Below are positions 43,190 to 50,835 of a stretch of DNA of 64,000 bases, one piece after another. The stretch is taken from assembly GCA_964568735.1 (NCBI GenBank), contig CAZMRF010000016.1, positions 15,368-79,367 of the forward strand, read 5' to 3'. The translations under genes and the position numbers were made by a program. How positions within the stretch are numbered: position 1 is the stretch's first letter; the number at the start of each line of letters is the position of its first letter. The stretch comes from CAZMRF01 sp964568735 (GTDB lineage: Bacteria; Acidobacteriota; Polarisedimenticolia; JACPZX01). A model generated the notes under the pieces. It saw only the letters and a program-made list of their open reading frames with translations. It made no database searches and was not told the DNA's origin.

Positions 43190-43573
43190 TCAGGGATCTT
43201 CAAGGATGGAATTCTTCGCCGCGGAGCCGACCAGGATGGCACCCGCCACGATCATGAGCACGACGCCAACCCTCGAGCGGAAGAAGGACTTCCTCGTCCC
43301 GGGGGGAGTTTCGCGGCGGGGCTCGGGCGGGATGGCCCCTTCGTTCACGGCGAGAAGGCGTGCCGCAAGGGCCTGCCTGAGCCCCCCTGACTCGGGAGGG
43401 CACGGGAGTTGTCTCGCCGGGGCCGGGACCTGGATGGACGAGGCGGCTTCCTGGCCGGCCGGAGGGAGCGCCTCCGCGGCAGGGCTGGCCCCGGGGGCCA
43501 CTCCCCCCCAGACCGGCGTCACCCCCCCGGCCGCGGCGAGCGCAAGGATCGCGGCGAGTAGCCTCGAGCCCAC
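43190..43573 (-). CDS. Small secreted protein with C-terminal TM segment
   Basis: 127 residues. An N-terminal signal peptide (LLAAILALAAAGGVTPVWG), an Ala/Pro-rich middle and a C-terminal helix (GVVLMIVAGAILVGSA) preceded by basic RKSFFRSR and followed by KNSILEDP. No family is recognised. Its TM-plus-short-tail layout matches the two proteins encoded at 41171-42384, though it lacks the beta domain. A possible TTGACC lies about 110 bases upstream, but its -10 partner is poor. Confidence 0.6.
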   Translation of the reverse strand: MGSRLLAAILALAAAGGVTPVWGGVAPGASPAAEALPPAGQEAASSIQVPAPARQLPCPPESGGLRQALAARLLAVNEGAIPPEPRRETPPGTRKSFFRSRVGVVLMIVAGAILVGSAAKNSILEDP

Positions 43574-43617
43574 GAGCTCCGCGTGAACTGGCGGAATCCG
43601 GATGACGAACCTCCTGG

Positions 43618-43637
43618 CCGCCGGCGCCCGCCGGCGG
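43618..43637 (-). terminator. Perfect GC-rich inverted repeat after the small regulator-linked gene
   Basis: CCGCCGGCG (43618-43626) and CGCCGGCGG (43629-43637) are exact reverse complements with two bases between, which would fold as an eight-pair stem with a four-base loop. It lies between two - strand genes and probably separates the regulator operon from the secreted-protein genes. There is no T-tract. Confidence 0.45.
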
Positions 43638-43692
43638 TGGATGCGGTGTCCCGGATCCTGTCGGGTCCCGACGGGGCGGTCAAGCCCCGAGA

Positions 43693-43941
43693 TCAGTTCA
43701 TGCGGAGGTGCGGGGCGACGGACCTCACGAAGAGACGCGTGTCGATGGGTGCGGCCTCAAGCCCGGGGCCGGGCACCGGGATGCCGCCAAGGGATCGGAG
43801 GATGACCTCGGCGCTCTCGGTCAGGAGACCTCGCAGGTCGTTCAAGGTCAGGGTCTGTGCGTCGCTCAGGTCGTATTGCGTGGCGGTCTTGGTGTCTTCC
43901 AAGGCTTCAGGCTCCCCTCCCCCGGCTGGTTCAGAGCCCAC
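43693..43941 (-). CDS. Small hypothetical protein downstream of the HTH-REC regulator
   Basis: 82 residues beginning with GTG, nine bases after the regulator stop. No family is recognised. Central residues TATQYDLSDAQTLTLNDLRGLL appear helical; the first 20 residues are Gly/Glu-rich. No export signal. Its close spacing implies co-transcription with the regulator. The start is not firm. Confidence 0.5.
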   Translation of the reverse strand: MGSEPAGGGEPEALEDTKTATQYDLSDAQTLTLNDLRGLLTESAEVILRSLGGIPVPGPGLEAAPIDTRLFVRSVAPHLRMN

Positions 43942-43950
43942 CCCCTGGGC

Positions 43951-44562
43951 TCACTCCTGGGCTGTGCTGAAATCGAGCAGGCGCGCGATCTTGCTCCTGA
44001 ACTCCTCGATGTTCAGGGGTTTTTTCATGTAATCGGAGGCACCGCAGCGGACGATCTCCTCCTGGGCGTTGTTGTCCATGAAGCCGGAAATCGCGAGGAT
44101 CTTGGTCCCCGAGGTCGCCGGGTTGGCGCGTATTCTGCGGCAAGCCTCGAAGCCGTCCATCCGGGGCATCTTCAGGTCGAGCACGAGCAGGTCGGGCTTG
44201 GAGTGACCGGCCTTCAGGAGCGCCTCGTAGCCGTCGCCCGCCTCCTCCACCTCGAGACCCATCTCCATGGTCCTGAGGACCTCGGCGAGCATCTCGCGCA
44301 CGGAGGAGTCGTCGTCCACGAGGAGGACCCTTCGCGCGGTTCTCTCGAAGAACTCGGGGTAGATCGGCATCTGGTGCCGGACCAGGAACTCCTTGAAGTC
44401 CTCGCTGTCGACCCGGAAGTGACCGCCGGGCGTTCGGAAAGCCTTCAGGCGACCATTGCGGATCCACTTCTTGACGGCATTCGTGGAAACGTCGCAGTAG
44501 CGTGCGACCTCGCCTGTCGTCAGGAGCTTCGAATGGCTGGTAGGTGCTTTGGCCTTCGCCAC
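43951..44562 (-). CDS. Excisionase/MerR-type HTH fused to a response regulator receiver domain
   Basis: 203 residues. The N-terminal helix-turn-helix (LLTTGEVARYCDVSTNAVKK, WIRNGRLKAFRTPGGHFRV) is of the MerR/excisionase type. The C-terminal receiver domain has VLLVDDDSSVREML, phospho-acceptor Asp in VLDLKMPRMDG, the Ser of ILAISG and Lys in YMKKPL. This DNA-binding domain-first order is the reverse of most response regulators. A near-consensus promoter lies just upstream. No histidine kinase gene is nearby. Control of the polysaccharide genes to its left is plausible. Confidence 0.87.
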   Translation of the reverse strand: MAKAKAPTSHSKLLTTGEVARYCDVSTNAVKKWIRNGRLKAFRTPGGHFRVDSEDFKEFLVRHQMPIYPEFFERTARRVLLVDDDSSVREMLAEVLRTMEMGLEVEEAGDGYEALLKAGHSKPDLLVLDLKMPRMDGFEACRRIRANPATSGTKILAISGFMDNNAQEEIVRCGASDYMKKPLNIEEFRSKIARLLDFSTAQE

Positions 44563-44606
44563 TTTTATATCCTTTTTCCGAATGTTCCGCTTTTTACGGC
44601 TCGCGC

Positions 44607-44635
44607 AATATATGCCGACCCGAAAGGGGTGTCAA
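44607..44635 (-). promoter_or_regulatory. Near-consensus sigma-70 promoter of the HTH-REC gene
   Basis: On the - strand TTGACA (44635-44630) is followed after 17 bases by TATATT (44612-44607). An AT-rich leader and AAGGA site precede the GTG start at 44562. It is among the best promoters in the window. Confidence 0.75.
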
Positions 44636-44714
44636 GCGGGAAACCAGGGACAGAGAGACCTGCGATCGGGCCCTCCTTCTATCCGATAACCCTTTATTCT
44701 GGAAAGGCTTAGAG

Positions 44715-46859
44715 CTAGCCAGAAAGGGCAGCGGCGCGGCGCTTCGCGCCGGGGGCGATTGCGGGCCCGTCGTGCGATTCCCATGTCGCGGTCGCGGAGG
44801 AGGCGGCCTCCGAGAAGGCCGAGCGAGCTTCGGCTTTGAGGCCGAGCCGCTCGTAGCAGAGGCCGGTCAGGTACCGGACCGTTCCTATCGAGATCCCGGC
44901 GCCGTCGGGAAGGTGCGAGTTCCTGAATGCGTCCCGGATGGCAGCCTCCCACTGATCGAAGTGCATCAGCGCGACCCCGAGGTTCAACCATGCATAGCCC
45001 GCGGTGACGGCATCCTCACCCGCAAGCGCGGCGGCCTGTCGCAGGTCCGCGATGGCCTTGTTGTAGAGGATCGTCGCGTCCCGCATGGGCAGCATGACCG
45101 GCGTCTCCCTCAGCACGATCTCGAGGCGGCGTGACCCCCCCGGGCCCTCCGCGCTGACCGAGGCCGTCTCCCCCGGGTTCATCTTCCGCAGCGCTCCCTC
45201 GAAATCCGCGGAGCCGGCGAGTGGCGAGCCCGCGAAGGAGGCCAGCGCATCTCCCGCCGCGACTCCCGCGACGGCCGCGGGACTGCCCGGAGTGACGGCG
45301 AGCACGATGGGGTGCTTCTCTCCCCTCACGTCGATGAGCTTGATGCCGCTCCAGGGCTGGCGGACGGGGAGCTCCCGCTCCAGGGCCGCCGAGACCGCGC
45401 GGAACGGAGCTCCCGCCGAGCCTTCGAGGGTCCAGCGATCGGGAATGTCCTGCGCAGGGCCGTAGAGGAGGACCTCCACTTTCTCGCCAATCGCGCCCGC
45501 CGGCTGGGCGATCAGGATCAGCTCCACCTTGAGCGAGGCGAAGAGGTCCTTGAGCGTCGCTCCGCCCAGGCCCCGGCCGCGCGAGCTCTCCATCTCCAGG
45601 CGGACGCGCTGAGGAGTGTCACCCGGGATTCCGCCGCCCGGTCGCACGACGTTGTAGCGCTCCAGGGATCCCATCGCGCTGCCGAGGCTCTCGGCCTCGG
45701 AGAGGCCGGGACGAAGGTCGAAAGCTGCGATCGTGAGACGGAGCGCCTTCTTGATCTCCACCTGCTGGTTCTTCCTGACTTCCACGCCGCCCGCGTATCG
45801 CCCGAGCCCGGCTGCCTCCAGGACGAGATCGTGCGGGCCGGAGCAGAGCCCCTCCAGCGTGAGGGGCGCCTTGCCCCGGGACTTACCGTCGAGGATCACG
45901 TCGGCCCCGGGAGGCTCGGAGGCGATTCTCAGGCTCCCCCTGCTCGGCTCGAGGACGAAGGGCTTGTAGGCCACGGGCGCGTTGTCAGCCGGATCCACCT
46001 TGACGTCGACATTGACCGTTACGGGCTCGTAGCAGTCCTTCCGGAGAGCCATGGTGTGCTCACCCGGAGGGAGATTCGCGACGAGGAGAGGCTCGGAGAG
46101 GTCCGCGATGGCGATTCCCATCTCCCGGGCAACATCCTCGTACTCCGCTCCGGCCCTGCCGAAGGTCGAGCCCTTCTCGACGCCGTCCACGAGGACCTTG
46201 ACCTCCCGGGGAAGCGTCGCCACACGGATGCCTCGCGCATTGGGCGTCAGCTTGAGGCTGCGTTCGAGCCTGCCTCCCGCCTCCACCTGGATCGGCTCCT
46301 CGATCCCGTCGAAGCCTTCTCGCACGATCTTCAAGCTATGCGGCCCCGCCAGCACGTCCCGATCGCTGATGGGTGAAGGGCCGAGGGAGACGCCGTCCAG
46401 GAGGACCTCGGCCCCGAGCGGATCCGTGTCGATCCGCAGCACCCCGGCGAGCTTCTTCTTGGCGCCCGTGAAGAGGGCGACGATCTTGGAGGAGATCCCC
46501 TCGAGATCGATCGTGTGGGCGGGCTCGAAGCGAATCAGCTCCTCGAAGTCGGCGGATGCCTCGTCGTTGCGGCCCAGGTTGGCCAGCGCGACCGCCCGCC
46601 CCTCCCAGGCCTCAGCCACGATCTGGCGAGCGTCGGGGGTCACCGTCGGCATCTGCCCGCTCTTGTAGGCGTCGACGAGCCGCGTGTACGACTCGATGGC
46701 CCCGGCGAACTCGAGCGAGTCCAGGAGCCCGGTCGCTTCCTGAAGCATCGCGCGGTAATGCGCGATGGCCGAGGCGATGTCCTCTTCTTCCACCTGGCCG
46801 AGCGGAGCCGAGATCGCCATGAGAAGCGCCGCGGCCAGCACCGCGAGGCGCCGCCTCAC
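44715..46859 (-). CDS. Secreted PEGA/TPR/PDZ multidomain protein
   Basis: 714 residues. A signal peptide (RRLAVLAAALLMAISAPLG) is followed by TPR-like helices (about 25-125), then PEGA domains: RIDTDPLGAEVLLDGVSLG, RVATLPREVKVLVDGV and RIASEPPGADVILDGKSRG. A region resembling a caspase-free alpha/beta unit, a PDZ-like segment (PIVLAVTPGSPAAVAGVAAGD) and a final TPR group follow. GTG 46859 is eight bases after the NHL-like gene's stop. PEGA modules often bind cell wall or envelope partners. The neighbouring kinase also carries them, pointing to one envelope-sensing system. Confidence 0.8.
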   Translation of the reverse strand: MRRRLAVLAAALLMAISAPLGQVEEEDIASAIAHYRAMLQEATGLLDSLEFAGAIESYTRLVDAYKSGQMPTVTPDARQIVAEAWEGRAVALANLGRNDEASADFEELIRFEPAHTIDLEGISSKIVALFTGAKKKLAGVLRIDTDPLGAEVLLDGVSLGPSPISDRDVLAGPHSLKIVREGFDGIEEPIQVEAGGRLERSLKLTPNARGIRVATLPREVKVLVDGVEKGSTFGRAGAEYEDVAREMGIAIADLSEPLLVANLPPGEHTMALRKDCYEPVTVNVDVKVDPADNAPVAYKPFVLEPSRGSLRIASEPPGADVILDGKSRGKAPLTLEGLCSGPHDLVLEAAGLGRYAGGVEVRKNQQVEIKKALRLTIAAFDLRPGLSEAESLGSAMGSLERYNVVRPGGGIPGDTPQRVRLEMESSRGRGLGGATLKDLFASLKVELILIAQPAGAIGEKVEVLLYGPAQDIPDRWTLEGSAGAPFRAVSAALERELPVRQPWSGIKLIDVRGEKHPIVLAVTPGSPAAVAGVAAGDALASFAGSPLAGSADFEGALRKMNPGETASVSAEGPGGSRRLEIVLRETPVMLPMRDATILYNKAIADLRQAAALAGEDAVTAGYAWLNLGVALMHFDQWEAAIRDAFRNSHLPDGAGISIGTVRYLTGLCYERLGLKAEARSAFSEAASSATATWESHDGPAIAPGAKRRAAALSG

Positions 46860-46866
46860 GGTGGGC

Positions 46867-48423
46867 TCAGTCGAAGAGGAGGATCGTTCGCTTGCGCTTG
46901 TCATAGACGTAGACCTCGCCACTCGGCCCCACCGCGACGCAGCCCGGCTCCTCCAGCGCGTGGGGCGCGCCGGCGGAGGGAGAGATGGACGCAAGCCTGG
47001 CTCCATCGGGCGAGAGCACATCCACCGCCGCCCGCTTCGCGTCCAGCACGTAGAGGTTGCCGAGCGGATCGGAGGCCACATCGACGGGATCCTCGAAAGT
47101 GAGCGCCTTGCCGCCGGGAGCCAGCGGCGCCAGGCGATCGCGATCGAGGACCATGAGGCCGCGGCTCTTGCCGTCGAGGACGATCACCCGGCCTCCGGGC
47201 TGAACGGTCATCGCGAGCATCCTCGCTCCCGAGGCCTTGTCCCCCGCGAGCACCCTCGGGCTCGACAGGTCCTTGCCGAAGAGGAGCAGCTCCCCCTCCC
47301 CGCGATCGAGGATGTAGAGCTCGTTGAGCGTGCTTCGCCAGGAGCCGGCGATGCGCTCCACCGGCTCGAGCTTCGCCCCGTCCTTGCGCTGGGGCGCGAG
47401 GCTCTCGCCTCCAGCCGTCACCTTCCCGGCTCCGGAAACGACGAGGCCGCCGAAGGCGTCGAAGGAGGTGAGAATCGCGCCCGGGAAGGGCTCGTTCTTT
47501 GCGAGCCGCCCCTCACGCGTGAAGGTCAGGATCGCGCCTCGCCTGGAATCGGCGGCGACGATGTCGCCCGAAGGCGCGACGGCCATGTGGATCTCCCCCC
47601 GGAGATCCTCTCCGGCCGGGAGCTGCGGCACGAAGGCCGCGGCGGGCTGGTATCGTGGCGGCCGGCCCGCAGCAGGCAGGAGGCGGACCCGGTACAGGAG
47701 GGTCAGCCAGTCCAGGGCGCTCTGCGCCGCCGGCCCCTCCGGAGCCTCCAGGCGGCAGGCCTGGAAGGCCTCCGCGGAGCTGACCGCGTCCCCGATCCTG
47801 GCGTTGCAGATCCCGAGGAAGTACTGCGCCTCGGCCGCGGCTGCGCCGTGAGGGGTTTCTTGAAGCGCGCGCTCCAGGGAGAGGATGGCCCTGTCGTAGC
47901 CCAGCTTCTCCAGCTCGGAGAAGGCGGCTCCGACGTGGGCCCTGCCCACCCAGGGGCTGCCGGGGTAGATGTTGACCACGCGCGAGAAGCTCGCGTAGGC
48001 CTCGTCGAGGTTGCGCCGCGGAGATTGAGGCTCGAGCGCGAGCAGCCCGAGAAGGTAGAGCGCCTGCGGCGCCGAATCGGATTGTGGGTAGCGCTCTCGC
48101 ACTTGCTCGAAGTACGAGCGCGCCGCCTCCTGGCCCTTCACGGCGACGGAGCCGAGCTGCCACAGCGAGGCGGCCGGATACTGCTGCGCGCCCAGGCGCA
48201 TCAGGGCGTCGTCAGCCCAGGCGCTCTCCGGGAAGGACTGGACGATCTGCTGGAAATCCCGCACGGCCTGCTCGAGCTTGCCCTCCCGCATGAGCTGATC
48301 GGCGTTGTCGAAGGTCCTGCGAGCCAGGTCGGCGTCGGCGGCGGTCTGCGCAAAGGCGGGCGGGAAGGCGGCCGCCAGCGAGGCCGCGGCGAGGATCACT
48401 CCGATGCGTGCGATTCCGTTCAT
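46867..48423 (-). CDS. Secreted TPR plus NHL/beta-propeller protein
   Basis: 518 residues. A signal peptide ending AFAQ, then TPR repeats typical of YbgF/BamD-like proteins (ADQLMREGKLEQAVRDFQQI and several more to about 240). From about 260 to the end there are six-bladed-type NHL or SMP-30-like repeats (HMAVAPSGDIVAADSRRG, VDVASDPLGNLYVLDAKR, CVAVGPSGEVYVYDKRKR). It lies 25 bases after the kinase gene, in the same direction. Ligand unknown; probably a periplasmic scaffold or sensor in the same system. Confidence 0.8.
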   Translation of the reverse strand: MNGIARIGVILAAASLAAAFPPAFAQTAADADLARRTFDNADQLMREGKLEQAVRDFQQIVQSFPESAWADDALMRLGAQQYPAASLWQLGSVAVKGQEAARSYFEQVRERYPQSDSAPQALYLLGLLALEPQSPRRNLDEAYASFSRVVNIYPGSPWVGRAHVGAAFSELEKLGYDRAILSLERALQETPHGAAAAEAQYFLGICNARIGDAVSSAEAFQACRLEAPEGPAAQSALDWLTLLYRVRLLPAAGRPPRYQPAAAFVPQLPAGEDLRGEIHMAVAPSGDIVAADSRRGAILTFTREGRLAKNEPFPGAILTSFDAFGGLVVSGAGKVTAGGESLAPQRKDGAKLEPVERIAGSWRSTLNELYILDRGEGELLLFGKDLSSPRVLAGDKASGARMLAMTVQPGGRVIVLDGKSRGLMVLDRDRLAPLAPGGKALTFEDPVDVASDPLGNLYVLDAKRAAVDVLSPDGARLASISPSAGAPHALEEPGCVAVGPSGEVYVYDKRKRTILLFD

Positions 48424-48448
48424 GCTCCCGGTCCGGGGAAGGCCGAGC

Positions 48449-50665
48449 CTACTTGAGGATGAACTTGACGGGCGCGCGCTGCCCTTCGATCACGAGAACC
48501 GTCTGCTCCTGGCTCTGGCCCGTCGGAAGAACATACCTGATCTTGTAGGTGCCTTCCGCAAGAGAGTAATCCAGGATGGGCGGCGATCCCAGCTTCTTCC
48601 CGTTGACGAAGATTTCTCCGCTGCTCGGGTTGGCGTGGACGGTGATGGCGCCGACACCGGGGAATTCTACCGCAGGGGTGACGGTGTCATCTGGACGCAC
48701 CTCGACCTCCGCGGAGATCCGCACGAAGAGGTCCTCGTTCACGAATGTCAGCGAGTGGCTGCCCGCCTTGAGCTGGAGCCGCTCCCCCGCCCGCCCGACG
48801 GGGGTGTCGCCCTCCAGCACCCGCAGGGCGTAGGGAGCCTTGATCGAGACGAAGCCATCGGGCAGCGTCGGGAGGTCCAGCGCCACGGTCGAGCTGGAGA
48901 CCCAATCCGTGTCCGCGGCGTAGTCGCGGGAAACGTTCTGGTGGCCTTCGAGGCGCGCGCCGATCGTGTGCGGCTGGCAGAGCTCCACGTTGATGTCGGC
49001 GGGAGTCCTCGCTCCGGCGCTCCGGCCGTCCAGGAGGATCGCAGCCCCGGGCGGCGTGGAGGTCACGCGCACGGGCTCGAGCCTCGCCGTCTTCAGCTCG
49101 ATCCTGACCGGCTCCTCGCGGCTCGCCTTCACCGTGGTCCGATCCACGAAACACTCGTTCTCCCCGACCAGCGTGTGCGAGGCCTTGTCGCTCTTGGCCA
49201 GCGTGATCGCGTCACCCATGACCTCGTTGTTGTCGAGATAGATGCGCCCCCCCGGCGGGTCGGTGATGACGGAGATCGTGACCACTTCACCCTCGGGCAG
49301 CGGCGAGGGGAGATCCACGGCGGGGCCTGCCGGAGCCGGGGCCGCCGGCGCCGGAGCCTCCGACCCGGACTGAGGCGCCGACGGGAGCAGGCCCGCGCTC
49401 TTGAGGCTCCGCGCCAGATCGGCCAGTCCGACGCGGTCCAGCAGGTCGGGCCTGAGGTAGGCGACGGCGGCGGAGGCTGCCAGGGCGAAGAAGATCGAGA
49501 GGACCACGACGAATGCCACGAGAAGCCCGTGGCTCCTCGGCGCGGGCCGGGCCGCGGACTGCATCGCCATGGCCGCGACGGCCGCTCCGGCGGCTGCCAC
49601 GGCCGCGGCCTCGCTCTGCCGCAGAGCCGATCGGGAGGCACGGGATTGCTCCACGGATCGGCGGGCGACGTCCGCCATGGAGCGGGCCATGTCGGCCGGC
49701 TCGTCGTCGTCAGCCTCGGCCTCCAGCTCCAGATCCGGCCCCTCGATCCTCGAACCCGTCGCACCGGGCGCCAGCAGCTCCGTGGGCGGCGCCGGAGCCG
49801 CGCGCCCGCCTCTCTGGCTGCCGGAGCCCGACGTCACCGAATCCAGGTACTCCTGGAGCGCCTTTCCGAGCTCCTGGCAGGAGGCGTAGCGGCTGGCAGG
49901 GTCCTTCTCGATGGACTTGAGGAGGATCTTGCACAGAGGGGAGGGCACCCTCGGGTTCGCGAGATCGGGCCGCGTGGGGTGCTCGTGGAGGATGCGGTAG
50001 ATGATCGTGGAGATGGTCTCGCCGCCGAAGGGCCGCTCGCCCGTGAGCATCTCGTAGAGAACGACGCCCAGGGAGAAGAGGTCGCTGCGGCCGTCGAGGG
50101 CCTTGCCCATGATCTGCTCGGGCGACATGTAGGTCGGCGTGCCGATGAGCGTCCCGGCGCTCGTGAGGTCGGCGGAGGGGTTCTTGGCCAGCCCGAAGTC
50201 CGTCACCTTCACCTGGCGGTTCTCGACCAGCATCAGGTTCGCGGGCTTGACGTCCCTGTGGATGATCTTGTGCTGGTGGGCGAAGTGGAGCGCCTCGCAG
50301 GCCTGGATGACGAGCTGCACCACCTTCTCGACCGGCATGAGGTTGTCGGACTTGGTGGCGGCCTCCAGGGTGGGGCCGTCGATGTACTCCATGGCGATGT
50401 AGGAGTCGCCGCGGTCCTCACCCACGTCGAAGATGGTGACGATCCCCGGGTGAAGGAGCCTTCCTGCGGCCTGGGCCTCGCGCAGGAAGCGCACCCGGGA
50501 TTCGTTCGCCTCCGCCTGCGACGAGCCGGGGTTGCTATGGATGGTCTTGATGGCGACCTTGCGGTCGATCTTGGGATCGTGGGCGAGGTAGACGCGGCCC
50601 ATGGCGCCACGCCCGAGCTCGATCTGAATCTCGAAGCGCCCGATGGTCGAGGGATGATCCGCCAC
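48449..50665 (-). CDS. Transmembrane serine/threonine protein kinase with extracytoplasmic PEGA domains
   Basis: 738 residues. The N-terminal Hanks-type kinase (about 8-275) is complete: glycine loop GRGAMGRVYLA, VAIK lysine, IIHRDVKPANLML catalytic loop, DFGLAK, and GTPTYMSPEQ activation end. A low-complexity linker leads to one membrane helix at about 380-400 (LLVAFVVVLSIFFALAAS). The extracytoplasmic part holds PEGA-like units (ISVITDPPGGRIYLDNNEV, TSTPPGAAILLDGRSAG, VHANPSSGEIFVNGKKLG). GTG 50665 follows a strong promoter by about 40 bases. It heads a three-gene operon with two secreted proteins that may be partners of the PEGA part. Confidence 0.92.
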   Translation of the reverse strand: MADHPSTIGRFEIQIELGRGAMGRVYLAHDPKIDRKVAIKTIHSNPGSSQAEANESRVRFLREAQAAGRLLHPGIVTIFDVGEDRGDSYIAMEYIDGPTLEAATKSDNLMPVEKVVQLVIQACEALHFAHQHKIIHRDVKPANLMLVENRQVKVTDFGLAKNPSADLTSAGTLIGTPTYMSPEQIMGKALDGRSDLFSLGVVLYEMLTGERPFGGETISTIIYRILHEHPTRPDLANPRVPSPLCKILLKSIEKDPASRYASCQELGKALQEYLDSVTSGSGSQRGGRAAPAPPTELLAPGATGSRIEGPDLELEAEADDDEPADMARSMADVARRSVEQSRASRSALRQSEAAAVAAAGAAVAAMAMQSAARPAPRSHGLLVAFVVVLSIFFALAASAAVAYLRPDLLDRVGLADLARSLKSAGLLPSAPQSGSEAPAPAAPAPAGPAVDLPSPLPEGEVVTISVITDPPGGRIYLDNNEVMGDAITLAKSDKASHTLVGENECFVDRTTVKASREEPVRIELKTARLEPVRVTSTPPGAAILLDGRSAGARTPADINVELCQPHTIGARLEGHQNVSRDYAADTDWVSSSTVALDLPTLPDGFVSIKAPYALRVLEGDTPVGRAGERLQLKAGSHSLTFVNEDLFVRISAEVEVRPDDTVTPAVEFPGVGAITVHANPSSGEIFVNGKKLGSPPILDYSLAEGTYKIRYVLPTGQSQEQTVLVIEGQRAPVKFILK

Positions 50666-50713
50666 GGAAACCCTTTGGGAAAGCGTGACTTACAGGCGAG
50701 CGGCAGGGCAGAG

Positions 50714-50743
50714 ATAGTACGGCCCGCGCCTCGGCGCTGTCAA
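50714..50743 (-). promoter_or_regulatory. Promoter of the kinase operon
   Basis: On the - strand TTGACA (50743-50738) and TACTAT (50719-50714) are 18 bases apart. Transcription should start near 50707, with a 42-base leader before the GTG at 50665. Confidence 0.6.
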
Positions 50744-50779
50744 ACCCCCGCTGATCCATGGGGGGGCGGGCGGGGCGGG

Positions 50780-50806
50780 CTCGGGCCGCGCTGGGCGCGG
50801 CCCGAG
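50780..50806 (-). terminator. Strong hairpin terminating the MopE-repeat gene
   Basis: CTCGGGCCGCGC (50780-50791) and GCGCGGCCCGAG (50795-50806) form a perfect 12-pair stem with a three-base TGG loop, 30 bases beyond the stop codon at 50836. No T-tract follows, but the stem is very stable. Confidence 0.6.
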
Positions 50807-50835
50807 ATGAACCGTCACACCGGCCCTGGATCTCC

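Noticed and set aside
43660..43685. TTGACC with 17-base spacing as a promoter for the small TM protein at 43190-43573
   Set aside because: The matching -10 hexamer CAGGAT agrees at only three positions; kept as a remark only.
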